A stretch of DNA of 64,000 bases, taken from the NCBI GenBank assembly GCA_950106755.1, contig OX467082.1, forward strand, positions 21,886,001-21,950,000, in the 5' to 3' direction. Of the stretch, positions 49,263-60,644 are shown piece after piece. A model generated the notes under the pieces. It was not told the DNA's origin and ran no database searches. It was given only the letters and a program-made list of their open reading frames with translations. The stretch comes from Climacium dendroides (Eukaryota > Streptophyta > Bryopsida > Hypnales > Climaciaceae). Each line of letters starts with the position of its first letter. Positions within the stretch are counted from its first letter, which is position 1. The position numbers and the translations under genes are program-made.

Positions 49263-50490
49263 CCTGAGCGCCCAGAGCAAATTTAGTGAAATCTAAACCT
49301 TTTTTACTTCAATTCGCTCAAACTTTCTTCTAAGAAAAGATCCACATAATCCAATTGTATCGATTGATAATTAAGAGAGACCCAGAAGTGTGGAGAAAAT
49401 TACACATCCTTTGCCCATACTACTCAAAAAAATTTAGTAGTCAAACAAGAATGTTTTTCAAAATAGAGAGGCCAGATTTTGGCCTTTGAGGTGCTCACAG
49501 GGTTAATAGTGAAGTCATTCATTGGACCTTTTAGATATGCAGGGTTAATATTGAATTTCTAGAAGTGTTTTTCTTTTAGTTTTGAATAATTCTATCACAA
49601 AGCATCACAAACAAGGTGGAGCAAATAAAATTTTAATCTCTTTTGCAATTTCTAACTATAGGATTGCATAGCTAATCCATATGTTTATTTTTCTATCAAT
49701 TTTTAGAAATGATTTTTTTAGAGTCTCTAAGATCATAATGTTTAAAGGAGTTCATATTATTAAATTTGTGAATTATTTTTTGTTAATTGTTGTTGGAAGT
49801 CCAAAGATTCATTTATGCATTTTTGGACACCAACAGGAAAATAGGTCTACCTAAATACAACCTTGAGGCTCTCATGAATAGAAGTTATGTATTTTAGGCA
49901 AGATTTTGTAGGGGTTGATTTTAAAAAGTGATCACAATTAGGTGCAATTACCTTAAATTAAATATGGAATTCAAACATGCCAATTCTAATGGTGGAAGTT
50001 TGATCAACTATGCACATCTTAGAAATATAGAAAGCAAAGGCTATCCTTGTTGCTTCCTTATTACCTTTAAAGGTAGTCTCTATGTTACAAACCTAGTATT
50101 AATAACATGTAACTAATTGACCAATAATATACTAGTAGCTAATGTTAATAGTCAATGTCATATAACAAGTGAACATTATTTGGTCTTTCATTTATTTGGA
50201 TTTTGGTATAAGTACTCATATGCCTTTTGTATTGTGTTGATTATTGAATCTTGAGTAGCCATTCACTACATCATTGGGCATTCATTGTCTTTATTTTGAG
50301 CTAAATGCTAAAAATTACTATAAATTTTATTTTAGTTATTTGAAATTATAAATAATCATAGCATATATACCTTCAAGTGAATGCTTTGTTGATTCAAAAT
50401 GTTTTTATACTATTGTAAGGAAAAATATCCGAAGGTCTACAATTTGTCAAAGACGCAATAATCCAATGTTACGCAATAATCCAATGTTAC
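49263..50490. other. AT-rich intergenic stretch
   Basis: No gene was seen. Confidence 0.45.
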
Positions 50491-50494
50491 TCAA

Positions 50495-51035
50495 GAATAA
50501 GAGCATGAAACACCTATCAACTAATAAAGTACCTTAGAAGATCAAAAAATAAAATATGCAATTTCTATTCATCTTCCCAATAAAACCCACATCTTTCCAA
50601 AAAGACCAAGATTGTGAGTATACAACACCTATCAATATATAAAAATCTCTTGACTATCTAAGAAAACAAAGATTGTGAATATGCAATATTTATCAACTAA
50701 CTCAAAATTTCATGACCATCTAATATAAAGATCAAAAAGTATGCAATAATCATTAATTTGATCCCAATTCCATATGATACCTATCAACTTGTCCCAAGTT
50801 CCACAACTATCCAAGAAAACAAAGACCATGAATATGCAATACCTATCAGCTTGCCCCCAATTCCCCCAAAACTATCCAAGAAGATAGGGATTTGAGTACA
50901 TGCAATAACTTTTAGCTTGCCCCAAATTTCCCCAAAACTATCCAAGAAGATAGAAACTGTGAGTATATGCAATAAATTTTGGCTTGCTGAAAATCCCATG
51001 ACTAACGAAAAAGCCAAGAGAATGTAACTTAAAGA
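50495..51035. repeat. Degenerate tandem array, about 60-67-bp unit, about 8 copies
   Basis: Units share TATGCAATACCTATCAGCTT, CCCAATTCC, AACTATCCAAGAAGATAG and a final '..GTGAGTA'. The open frame on the minus strand (50784-51041) is produced by the repeat. Confidence 0.8.
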
Positions 51036-51655
51036 ACTCAAAGGTGTTTCTCAATAGTGTAATACAAAACTTAGCTACAATGCTTGAAGAATTTTGCTGG
51101 CAAGATTGAAGTTTACCTCATTTTACCTTCAATATATGACTCACTATTTCTTGAAGTTTTTTTAACCCTACAAGGACTAAGAGGACATAATATATCTTAT
51201 TCAAATTTTCAATAGCAAATTCTCAATAGGGTGAAACAATCTCAATATTTTGTAAACTAAGATCTTGTAGAGTAACAAATTGACATACTTGTATCATTTT
51301 TTATCTTCAAAATTTCAATGTGAAATGTATTTCAAAACTTATTTAGGAAATATAGTCTAATAAAAAAATAAGCAAATTTTAATGATTTTTCAATGAATGA
51401 AATAGTAGGGATGGAAAAAAATATTTTCTTGGGCATTTTCGTGGACATTAGTTTTAACCCTACACAAGCAAATTAAATCTAGAGAATGTTTGTTTCAAAT
51501 TTGTATTTCTAACAATTTTAAAAATATAAGGTTCAATATGGTGTGATTAAAAATACAAAATATTTAGGATGATTAATTAAAAAAATATGTTAAAAAAATT
51601 AATTAAAATTTTTTTAGTGCATTGTGACAACCTACACCCTATTAGTAAATGAGTG
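51036..51655. other. AT-rich intergenic stretch
   Basis: No gene was seen. Confidence 0.4.
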
Positions 51656-51660
51656 CCCTA

Positions 51661-51859
51661 GAGGTTTAGAGATAAACAACTTCATAATCTATTAATTAAA
51701 TTGAACAAGTTTAGAGGTTTAGAGACAACTTCATAATCTATTAATTAAATTGAACAAGTTTAGAGGTTTAGAGACAACTTCATAATCTATTAATTAAATT
51801 GAACAAGTTTAGAGGTTTAGAGACAACTTCATAATCTATTAATTAAATTGAACAAGTTT
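51661..51859. repeat. Tandem array, 49-bp unit x 4
   Basis: The unit contains TTTAGAGGTTTAGAGACAAC, TTCATAATCTATTAATTAAA and TTGAACAAG. The second to fourth units are practically identical. Confidence 0.9.
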
Positions 51860-52244
51860 TGATACAATTTTAACAAATTTTAACAAAAAATTGTCAACAA
51901 AGAAATTCCTAAAAATCAACTGCAAAGTTTGTCATTAACGAAGGGAAAAATTACATGACCATAGATTGGACCTTTTTCAAATATTTTATTATGAACCTTC
52001 CTCAATCCTCAACAATAACCAATCTCTCGTAAATGAAGGGCAAAATTGACACATCACTGTGTTTTTTAGAAAAAAGGAACATCTAACTAATCTAAAAATA
52101 AAAATATTTTGCAAAGTCCTAATTTTTCCATGCAAAATTAACATTTGGGAAAAAAATTCCCCCAAAAAATTACATTTAGTTTTAAGATGAAAACATCCAA
52201 AACCATCTATGTACCCCGATTCCTAACAAGGAGACTTTCATTGA

Positions 52245-52465
52245 AAGTATACCCCAAAGGTGCCATTAAACCATTTCCTTTATTCAATTATGATCAATTG
52301 ACTTTCAATTCTCTAAATTTCAGTATTATAACCAAGCTATGTGATGGTTTCAAAGGCCTATCTACGGAGCTTCCACTTCAGAAATTCATAGGAATTTCAT
52401 ATCTTACCCAAAAATTCTAATTTTTTTTTAAATTCATAATTTTCAATTGCCATTAGTACTTTAAA
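52245..52465 (+). repeat. Dispersed repeat, copy 2 (partner at 18410-18615)
   Basis: Contains CAGTATTATAACCAAGCTAT, TCAATTGACTTTCAATTCTC and TTTTCAATTGCCATTAG in the same order as the 18.4-kb copy. Confidence 0.5.
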
Positions 52466-52565
52466 AAAAATTCTTGTAAAAGTTACCTCCAACTATGCTG
52501 AATTGCTTATTTTAGAAGGTTTTCACCCAAATTTTCCACCTCACAGCTTCCTGACTCATTTCCCC

Positions 52566-52582
52566 TGACGTCACTGACGTCG
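52566..52582 (+). promoter_or_regulatory. Two bZIP-type TGACGTC sites in the YIF1 promoter
   Basis: TGACGTCA at 52566-52573 is a perfect CRE/C-box palindrome. TGACGTCG follows at 52575-52582. They lie about 650 bp upstream of the ATG in a sharply GC-richer promoter patch. Confidence 0.65.
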
Positions 52583-52589
52583 AATCAGA

Positions 52590-52608
52590 CCAATTACAAG
52601 ACGCCACG
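52590..52608 (+). promoter_or_regulatory. ERSE-I (CCAAT-N9-CCACG) in the YIF1 promoter
   Basis: CCAAT (52590-52594), nine bases, then CCACG (52604-52608) matches the endoplasmic reticulum stress response element exactly. In plants ERSE-I is bound by NF-Y together with bZIP28-type factors and induces secretory-pathway genes during the unfolded protein response. The element lies close to the presumed start site of a gene for an ER-Golgi protein. Confidence 0.65.
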
Positions 52609-52623
52609 CGTCGTCCTATGACG

Positions 52624-52635
52624 CCACGTCATTGG
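52624..52635 (-). promoter_or_regulatory. UPRE-type site TGACGTGG next to a CCAAT box
   Basis: On the minus strand the sequence reads CCAATGACGTGG, combining an NF-Y CCAAT box with TGACGTGG, the core recognised by UPR bZIP factors (XBP1/bZIP60 type). It is 16 bases downstream of the ERSE. Confidence 0.6.
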
Positions 52636-53228
52636 TCTCTCCACTCGCTTGTTCAGAATGGAAACTTGGTCAGAGTTTGAAAACATGGCTCTCTTTGTGA
52701 GTTCATTGATTGTGCATAATTTTGCATGACTGGATCCAAGTCGTGGTTGGGAAGCTCGGGCGACGGATCCGCTTTTGTTTCTAGGGTTTCAGTGCTTCAT
52801 CCTGTTTGAAGGTATTATGATTGTCTGGATTTTCTCTCTGCATTTTGATGCGAATCTTGTTATGGGGACGGAGTGGTTTCGGCATTTTGAAAATCTTGCA
52901 TTCAGTAGGAAGGAGGAGGATGTTTTTCTTTTGGTGGGTTTGGGCGGATTTTGGGTGAAAGATCACTGTCACAAATTTTGGGTTTAGGGACGGAAGACCT
53001 AATGTCTCTCTGTTTTCTAACAAAATTTTGAACTGCGTTCGAGATTTTGAGATGGTTGCGCGAGTTTTAGCCTCAGTTGATGTTGCGCTGTTTTTAGGTT
53101 TCAGAAAGGTATGGTTTTGCCGCACGTTCTCTTGTTGTGGATTTAAAAAAAAAAAATTGTTCAGAGTATTATTTTGTTAGGTTTTGTGCAGGGTTTGTTT
53201 GTTCGCTGGTGAGGTGCAAATATAATCT

Positions 53229-54586
53229 ATGGCCTGGCAACCGGGACCAGGCTTTGAACAGTATGGTGCGCAACAAGGGATGCCGCCGGAGATGCAAAGA
53301 CAGGCTCCACTCGGGCCAAACAATCCCTTGAATGACGTGTTTTATGGTGCAAGCTCGGGCTTGCTGGGCACTTACCTGGGGAACAGCAGAGACTACGTGC
53401 AGAGCAACGTAAGTTTCACTTGAGTTCTCATCATTCCTGCTGTTTGTGCCCCAGGTTCCTGTTAGTATAATATTTTTAATCGGGTGGCAGAGTTAAGGTC
53501 GTCATTGCTTTTTTGCGTTGTGTTTTACAGGTCAGTCGATATTTTGCAACTCATGACATTCAGTACTATTTCCAAGTGACGGATCAGTATGTAAAGAACA
53601 AGCTCAAAGTGGTGCTCTGCCCCTTTCTTCATAAGGTATGTCCCAAGTTTCATCGCAATTATGTGAAGTTTCATTTGGAATTTGAAGCTTTGGAGAAGTG
53701 TCTTTGAACCGGAGCGCCGAGTATAAACTGTCCTCGTGACCGGAGACGATTTAACCTACATTTGCACTCAATATTTCAAACTGAAATTTCAAATTGCTTA
53801 ATTTTCAAGCAAATCCGAGCTGAGCTGACGCTAGTTTGTGAAATCGTTCCTTTGCAGGGCCATTGGACAAGAATAGCAGAGCAAGTAGCAGGGGGGTTGA
53901 AATACAAACCTCCTCGGCATGACATCAATGCTCCGGACCTCTATCTTCCTCTCATGGCGTTTGGAACGTACATCATGCTCTGTGGCTTTACGCAAGGGCA
54001 GGCGGGCAAGTATGTAATTTCTCCTCTTTTCCTTTTGTCTTTTCATTTCAATCATGAGGATGACCGCTGGAGCTTCTCATGTCTTTGGCATCGATTTGGA
54101 TTGCACCTGCACAATAGTACAGATTTCCAGGGTTTCGCTGTGCTTGTAAGAAATAGTCTTTTGCTTTTGTGATATTCATGGTTATATCTCTCCTTTTGCT
54201 TATGATGCTACAGGTTCAAACCAGACGTCATTAGTAGCTTAGTTACGAAAGCAACGATTGGATGGGCAGTAGAAACGGTGATATTGAAGGCATCACTCCT
54301 TACTCTAGGGAGCGGAGATGCTCCGACATTAGATGTGGTAGCATATGGAGGTTATGCTTTCATTGGCGTTTCCCTGTCTGTGTTTGCGCACTTATTATCG
54401 ACGTATGCTTACTACATCACATGGGCTTATACAAGTCTCTGCATGGCGAACTTCTTGGTGAAAACGATGAAGCGTCTGTTGTTTGCGGAAGCAAGGAGGT
54501 ATGACAGAGATTCAACTCGCCATCACTATCTTCTGCTTCTCATGGGTGTGGCCCAGTTCCCTTTGTTTTACTGGTTAGGAGTTTAG
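53229..54586 (+). CDS. YIF1: YIF1-family ER-Golgi membrane protein
   Basis: Exons are 53229-53408, 53531-53635, 53858-54009 and 54214-54586 (810 nt, 269 aa). Introns are 122, 222 and 204 bp, all GT-AG with consistent phase. YIF1 proteins partner YIP1 and Rab/Ypt GTPases in COPII vesicle traffic between ER and Golgi. The N-terminal 40 residues are cytosolic, Gln/Pro/Gly-rich. Then come NDVFYGASSGLLGTYLG, YVQSNVSRYFATHDIQYYFQ, VTDQYVKNKLKVVLCPFLHK, GHWTRIAEQVAGGLKYKPPR and NAPDLYLPLMAFGTYIMLCG, the usual conserved block. About five hydrophobic segments fill the C-terminal half (for example LMAFGTYIMLCGF, YGGYAFIGVSLSVFAHLL, the last ending FPLFYWLGV). Length equals that of typical plant YIF1. 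A likely 5' UTR intron (about 52813-53191, GAAG|GTATTA to GTGCAG) precedes the ATG. Confidence 0.95.
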
Positions 54587-54959
54587 TTTATCCTGTTCCC
54601 TTGTACAATACACAGCTCCACAGTGAGCTACTGATTTATTGCTACAGAAACGAATGAGTTTCGTTGTAGTATAATGTGGTGGAGGGCAGGATTGCCGTCA
54701 GTGTTCTTACTGTGCTCCGCAGATGGTGCTCCACCCAATTTTGGTCCAAATTTTCTATCCAAAGCTTGGGGATCGCATTGGTGGTATTTTTGGTCCTAGC
54801 TTATTTGCTCAGAATCTTGAATTAGACTGACGCCTGTTTGTTACTTGATGGAGTTTGATTCTCTTTTATTTGAAAGAGATGATCCAACTGTTAGGTTGGC
54901 ATATTTTCTACTGTATGTAACGGTAGCTAAACCTTTTTTTTAATCATTTTTTATGAATT

Positions 54960-55150
54960 TCTTATGCAATTTCAAAGTGGAAGGGTTTAGACTACTTTGA
55001 TGGAAGACAACATCACTCATCTGTGGTCGTAGACATTTAGCTAAGTCATGCTTGCATCGCTTACAGTCTCCAATGCTTCTAATATCGTCGAGCTCATGAT
55101 ATGAGTGGATCCTTGCAATGCATTTTTATTTTTAATCTTTGCCTAATTCC
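54960..55150. other. 3' flank of YIF1
   Basis: AT-rich sequence after the presumed 3' UTR. No gene was seen. Confidence 0.3.
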
Positions 55151-55274
55151 AATGCAAAAGTTCATGCATAGTAGTTTGACTTCCAATGAGTGTTTTTGAT
55201 TGTTTTTTAAGCAAGTGATTTACACAATAATCAAGAGGATGGTTTCTATGGTGACCAATTTGTCCAAGGGTTAA
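55150..55274. mobile_element. MITE family A copy 9, partial
   Basis: Only one half is present, from GTAGTTTGACTTCCAATGAG to GTCCAAGGGTTAAC. Confidence 0.55.
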
Positions 55275-55554
55275 CTTCTATATTCCCTAGTTAATAAGAT
55301 TTGGAATTGACATATGACTTTATTTCAATATGAAAATTTCATAACTAATTCCATGGGCCTCCAAAAAATTGTGAAATGAATTAATTCAGATGTTGATTTT
55401 TTTTCGTCTTCAAAGGAAATTTTACTAAAGAACTTTTCAAGAAATGTAACCTCTCCAAATTAATTTTCATCTCTTAAATAGGAATTTTTATGGACCTCCT
55501 ATTTCACTATAGTTAGTAGCAAGTGTTTTGTTTTGTTTATTACAATGAGTTCTC

Positions 55555-55770
55555 TAGAACTGTGGATCCCTCGGTCACATCCTTGGTACCATTGAAAAGC
55601 TCTCTGCAAGGAGGGGTGTTGATGGACTTTGTTTTGTAGCATTCCAACTCACAGTAGAAAAAATATTGCATTTTGAAGTTTTTGTGAATTAAAAAATTAA
55701 AAAATATGTTTTTTATTTTTATTTTATTACATTGTGGCAATGGCACAAGGCATACTAGTGCTTATGATAT
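55555..55770 (+). repeat. Dispersed repeat, copy 2 (partner at 40225-40455)
   Basis: Contains TTGGTACCATTGAAAAGCTC, CAAGGAGGGGTG, GAAGTTTTTGTGAATTA and TTTTTATTTTTATTTTATTA in the same order as the 40.2-kb copy. Confidence 0.7.
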
Positions 55771-57680
55771 TACATCTCAAAAGTGTAATCCAAGAGTGAA
55801 GCTTTCTTTTCTTTTTCTTTTCCCCCATTGATAGTCCCTAACAATGGTTTTCCAAAATCTACAAAAAACAATATATATTTGAAGATCCCCAAATCTACAA
55901 AAACCGACACATATTTGAAAAGCCTCCAAATCTACACATTTGAGTGTGGTAGTGATTGTCAATGTGAACAGAAATTATGTGGCAGAGTTTCCTACCAGCC
56001 GAAATCATACCAATGAGTCGTTTGGGAAAGCTGAAGGAATGTCAATCATATGAATATGTGAATATACCAGCCTATGACAAGCAAAATGACTCTCTTGCTA
56101 TTGTTGAATTTTTTTATTTAAAAAAAAAATCCATGTAAGGACAAATGTGAGAAATGAGGGAGAACGATTGAAATTTTATTTTTTTGGCATAGTGTGAATT
56201 TATTATGAATTTTTGAAGTATGTTACTCGTCATGGTCCAAAAGAGTCTTTAGGGTAACCCAAACCAACAAAATGTGTATTCATAACAGTCAACTTATTCA
56301 TTTAAAGCAGTCACAATAAAATCCTAAGATGGCCACAATACGAAGACCAAAGAAAAAGTCACTTTCTATGATGAATCTGCATTTAGAAGGTGGAAAAAAT
56401 TCTTGCAGTTACTAATCACGTCATCACCATCATCGAAGACATTGATTGTGACTACTAACTCAACCAAATGTAGTCCACATCTCATTTATTGAATTTTGGG
56501 GGGGTCATAGGATGATGCAAGACTATGAGGGGGCATTTTGACCTAGGTGTCTATCATGGGCCTTTTGCCTATCATAGGTTGGTTTACCTTATGTGTAAGA
56601 TTCTAATGCCATTGCCTAGTGTTTCTCTCTTTATTTTGAATTGCAATTTCATGTATTCTTCCAAACCAAATGTGATGTGTGATATTATTGGAAGTTATTG
56701 AAAATGTAGTTCAAATTAGAAGCAAATTGCATGACCTTTGAAGTGTTGGATGTACAACAATTAAACACTTAGCACACCCAATATAAAGTTCTATACCTTA
56801 GAACATCTGTAGTGCAACCCCGGTATATTGGCCAACAATTGTATAACTAACTTTTGAACGGTAAATAATTAGAACTTTAGAATTGTTTCATTGGAAGCAC
56901 ATCCGAATAGAACTTGGAGAAGGTACCAAAAAAAATTCAAAATTAGACATTGGACACGTACTTAAAAAGCAAGGTAAATTTTCTGAAATTATAAAGGTCT
57001 TAGCAAATCATAGTTACCAAAGCATGATTTGGCCGTTGACCCTCTACATTTGGCTACATTTAGGGGGTCACATAATATAAAATATAATTTGCTTTTTTTC
57101 ATCTTGTATAATTAACACTCAATGCTTATACAATTCTAATTAAGCATACCAAATTTGGATTTCAAAAAAGCAAAAATTGATTTTTGGTAAATTGTTTCAT
57201 TTAATATTCATGATTTTACATTGGTGATGAATTTTTTTAGTTCAATTGTATAGATATATAAGAAACATCCATGAATGCATATTTAATATTGAAAAACATT
57301 CTATTAAGTAATAAAAATATGATCTATAAAAAGTCTAATATGAAGTGCCATATGAAATTTTTTTGTAAAATAGATATCATTAGTTGAACTCATTAGTTGA
57401 ACTCAAATTCAAAAAACATCATTTTTATGGCTAAAATTCACATCATGAAGAAATATCAAGAAATGGCCAAAATACACTACAAAGGTGATTCATGGATCAA
57501 GCTACATCTTCTTCTTTAGAAGAGTCAATTTTATTATAATGAGGGAATTTATAATACTATTCATTGAAAATGTACAAACTCAAGCAACTTCTCCAAGAAT
57601 ATTGAATGAATATTTTTCTTTCTATCCTACAGTCTTATGTGAAGTTATCCATCAAACTTTTAGTATCCACATAATCCTTT
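55771..57680. other. AT-rich intergenic stretch
   Basis: No gene was seen. A small inverted/direct repeat (ATCTACAAAAA ... AAATCTACAAAAACC) lies near 55855-55905. Confidence 0.4.
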
Positions 57681-57822
57681 TGGGGTTAAAACTGGAAGGA
57701 TGTGCCCCCCCCCCCAATACTTTGATTATTAGGCCAACAAGTATATTATTTGTTTCTATAATTAAAAGTGAAGTCATCTATTAGGTCTTCATTAAGTCTA
57801 CAACATCCTTATAAGGTTGAAT
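57681..57822. mobile_element. MITE family B copy 4, degenerate
   Basis: Contains GAAGGATGTGCCCCCCC, GATTATTAGGCCAACAAGTA, AAGTGAAGTCATCTATTAG and TCCTTATAAGGTTGAA. A poly-C tract has replaced the CCCTCC/CCCCC of other copies. Confidence 0.5.
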
Positions 57823-57869
57823 TATGGGTATGCATACTTTATATGCATTAATCCTCCATTCTAGAAAGT

Positions 57870-58320
57870 GCTTGACATCATTCATTCATTGAACACTTTT
57901 TGTCCTCCAAGTTTTTACAAGTTGAAGGAGAGTTACACTTCTTGTGCAAAAGCTTTGAATTCATTCCAATCAAAATGTTGTATCATTCATTCATTAGACA
58001 CTTTTTGTCCCCCAATTTTTATAGGATGAAGTAGAGTTATACTCCTTGTACAAAAGCCTTCATTTCATTCCTTGCAAAATCAGGTGCATCATTTATTCAT
58101 TGGACACTTTTTGTCTTCTAAGTTTTTACAAACCGAAGGCAAGTAATATTGACTTCATGTGCTTGAAAAGTCTTGAGCTCATTCTAAGCAAAATCAATTG
58201 CATCATTCATTCATTGGACACTTTTTGTCCTCCAAGTTTTTTTAAAAGCTGAAGGCAAGTTACACCGACTTCTTGTGCTTGAAAATTCTTGAGTTAATTA
58301 TGAACAAAATCAATTGCAGC
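57870..58320. repeat. Degenerate tandem array, about 110-120-bp unit, 4 copies
   Basis: Units share ATCATTCATTCATTGGACAC, TTTTTGTCCTCCAAGTTTTT, 'GAAGG.AAGTTACAC' and 'CTTGTGCTTGAAAANTCTTGAG'. Confidence 0.85.
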
Positions 58321-58477
58321 TACGATAGCAGTACCCATATCCCTCACTATACCTACAACCATCTCCTCTAAAATCTTGGAAAATTTTGGAGAAGTGAATA
58401 GATGTGATTACAAAGATGCATTCCACCTGAATATGAGACCCTAGTATTGGTATTAGGTGCATTTAAAGTCAGTTCTT

Positions 58478-58698
58478 TAACCCTCACATATCAAGACAAA
58501 CATTTGGCATTCAATGGATGAAAGAGAATCTTCTAGTGTAGGATAGAAGTGCAACTATTCATCCTTAGAAATTTAAAAGGGGAGATCCTCTATAATACTT
58601 TGACTGCCAACAAATGCTTTTAGATTTCTTTTAGACCAATGATTCCCATGGTATCAAAATGGACGATTTCCATAGTCATTGAACACTTTATGAAAGAC
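58478..58698. mobile_element. MITE family A copy 10 (reverse orientation)
   Basis: Starts TTTAACCCTCACATATCAAG and has GTAGGATAGAAGTGCAACTA, TTCATCCTTAGAAATTT and ATCCTCTATAATACTTTGAC. The right end is decayed. Confidence 0.6.
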
Positions 58699-58869
58699 CT
58701 AGGATCATAAATAGTGACCTTCGACACTTCTCGTTTCAAAATTCACAACTAAATAAAAAATAATCCAAAAAAGTATGAAACAACTTGGGTTAGATGCCAA
58801 TTCCTCTTGTTTTTCAAGGAAAATTTATTGAAAAACATTTTGAGAAGTTTCACCTACCGAAAATTCACT

Positions 58870-59300
58870 TCCAGTGCTTTGATGGTCGACTTATGGACCG
58901 ACTACCTTAGTGTGAAATCAACCTCTCTACCAGACGGGAAACCCTTGTAAGGTAGAAGAACCTATTTCGGACAAGCCCCCCCTGATGGTTGCATAGGCTA
59001 ACCTATTGTCGACACCAATTGAATGCACTGGTTATTGAGAAAGATTCTCTATTAGTACCTTCTTGCCCATTCATCTCTCTTCTTTCTTGGCTCAGGGAAA
59101 AGTGCCAAAGGGAACCAAAATAGCTGAGTCTATGAAACTAGAACGGGTCCGGATGAAAAACCCTCTTTTTATATTCAATAAAATATCTTGTTCTAGGAAA
59201 AAAGATCTTGTTCTTTTTTTGACCTTCTTTGGCAACCTTATTTTCGCACACCCTGAATTAGTTCCTCCATGACTTTCCCAAATCATACACATTGACACAC
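58870..59300. other. Compositionally distinct segment, origin unknown
   Basis: This block is less AT-rich than its flanks and contains an open frame 59063-59272 with a basic N-terminal half and a hydrophobic C-terminal half (FLTFFGNLIFAHPELVPP). It has the look of organelle-derived DNA, but no organellar gene could be named, so it is left unassigned. Confidence 0.2.
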
Positions 59301-59664
59301 TTAAGTTCTTCGAGAAATAGGTACTTCTACCTTCGTATGTTGTTCATCATTGCTTATTTTTGAAAAAAAAAAGAAAAGGAAAAAAAAGGGAGAAAAACAA
59401 AGAACATTCAAAAGTGCGTAGGAATTCTTTTTTTTCTTCTTCTCTTGTGCTTGTCGGGTCCAATAATTTGTCGGACACACATCACGTCCAAAACCCTTAA
59501 ATTGACAGTCACGGGTGCGCGACTTTTCAGCAGCCTCGACTTGCTGCTGCAAAAAACTTGGCCTTATTTGATGTCAGATCATTTCTGACTCAATACATGA
59601 TGCTTCCCTTTGACAATAAGTCACAAGCCCCCACTGCTGCCCGCTCTCCACTTTGGAGGATTCG

Positions 59665-60083
59665 CTTTTTTAAATTCGAAACACGGACCTCACCAACTCC
59701 CCCCCCCCCAACACCTGAGTGAGTGGAGACCTTCCTTCTGTCGGTCCCCGGGTCCCGTCCCCGCGCAATTGGGACGTTGTTGTACTACTTGCACACAAGA
59801 TGTATGCCAAAAGGTCCAATGTGGAATGGTTGGTGTATGATTTCAATTTATGGAGACGCACACACGCTTCGGACAAAAGCCGGGTTTCGCTCGATTTTAT
59901 TTTTATTTTTCTCCGCAATCGTGACGGGGTCAATTGGGAGGGATGCTTTTGGAATATCATTGGGACATGGTTACGGGATATCTCAACATTCTAAATGGAC
60001 ATGGTGTGAATTCATGGGCCTTGCTATGGTTCACTTGTAATATTGCTTTGACCACCTGTAATACTGCTTATTATACCTTTTAA
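59665..60083 (+). repeat. Long dispersed repeat family D, copy 1 (CpG-rich)
   Basis: Contains GAGTGAGTGGAGACC, AGGTCCAATGTGGAATGGTT, TGTATGATTTCAATTTATGG, 'GGTCAATTGGGAGGGATGCT' and ATTGCTTTGACCACCTGTAA. This copy keeps many CpG sites. It is interrupted at its right end by the hairpin element. Confidence 0.8.
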
Positions 60084-60086
60084 GAG

Positions 60087-60226
60087 TAGGCTTCCTTGTA
60101 GAATGAGGGCTGGTGGAGCTTGCTAATCATCGGTGAAATGGGCATCCCTTTTTTTCAGGAACGCCCATTTGACTGATGATTGGCAAGCTCCACTAGCCCG
60201 TGACTCTACATGGAAGCCCGCCCTAA
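60087..60226. mobile_element. Foldback/hairpin element, copy 2
   Basis: Same family as 19028-19170. GGTGGAGCTTGCTAATCATC faces GATGATTGGCAAGCTCCACT, and TAGGCTTCC faces GGAAGCCCGCCCTA. Central spacer CCCTTTTTTTCAGG. It splits the end of family D copy 1. Confidence 0.8.
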
Positions 60227-60249
60227 CCCCTAAAGTCCTAGTGGAATTT

Positions 60250-60640
60250 GATAGAGGGACCTTGCCAACCCCGCTTGAGTGAGTGGAGACCGTCGGTCGG
60301 TGGGTTGGTCCTCCCACATGCAATTGGGAAACTCGACGTTTGTAGTACTTGTATATAGATGTATGTAGAAAGGTCCAATGTGGAATGGTTGATGTATGAT
60401 TTCAATTTATGGAGACACACATGCGTTCAACGTGTCGAACAAAAGTTAGATTCGCTTAATTTCTATTTCTTTTCTCTGCAATTGTGAGGGATGCTTTTAG
60501 AATATCATTGCAACATGGGTGCGGAATAAGGTATGGCTACCTTAATAGACATGGTGTGGAAGGGCCTTGTTGTGGTTCACAATGGATATTGCTTTGACCA
60601 CTTGTAATACTTCTTATTATACCTTTTAAGCCCTAAAGTT
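60250..60640 (+). repeat. Family D, copy 2
   Basis: Contains TTGAGTGAGTGGAGACCGTC, AGGTCCAATGTGGAATGGTT, GTATGATTTCAATTTATGGA, 'GAGGGATGCTTTTAGAATAT' and TTGCTTTGACCACTTGTAAT, ending TATACCTTTTAAGCCCTAAA. Fewer CpG sites than copy 1. Confidence 0.8.
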
Positions 60641-60644
60641 CCAT

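Noticed and set aside
57706..57716. Poly-C tract (and another at 59701-59709) as possible structural element
   Set aside because: Simple homopolymer runs inside decayed repeats; nothing else suggests function.
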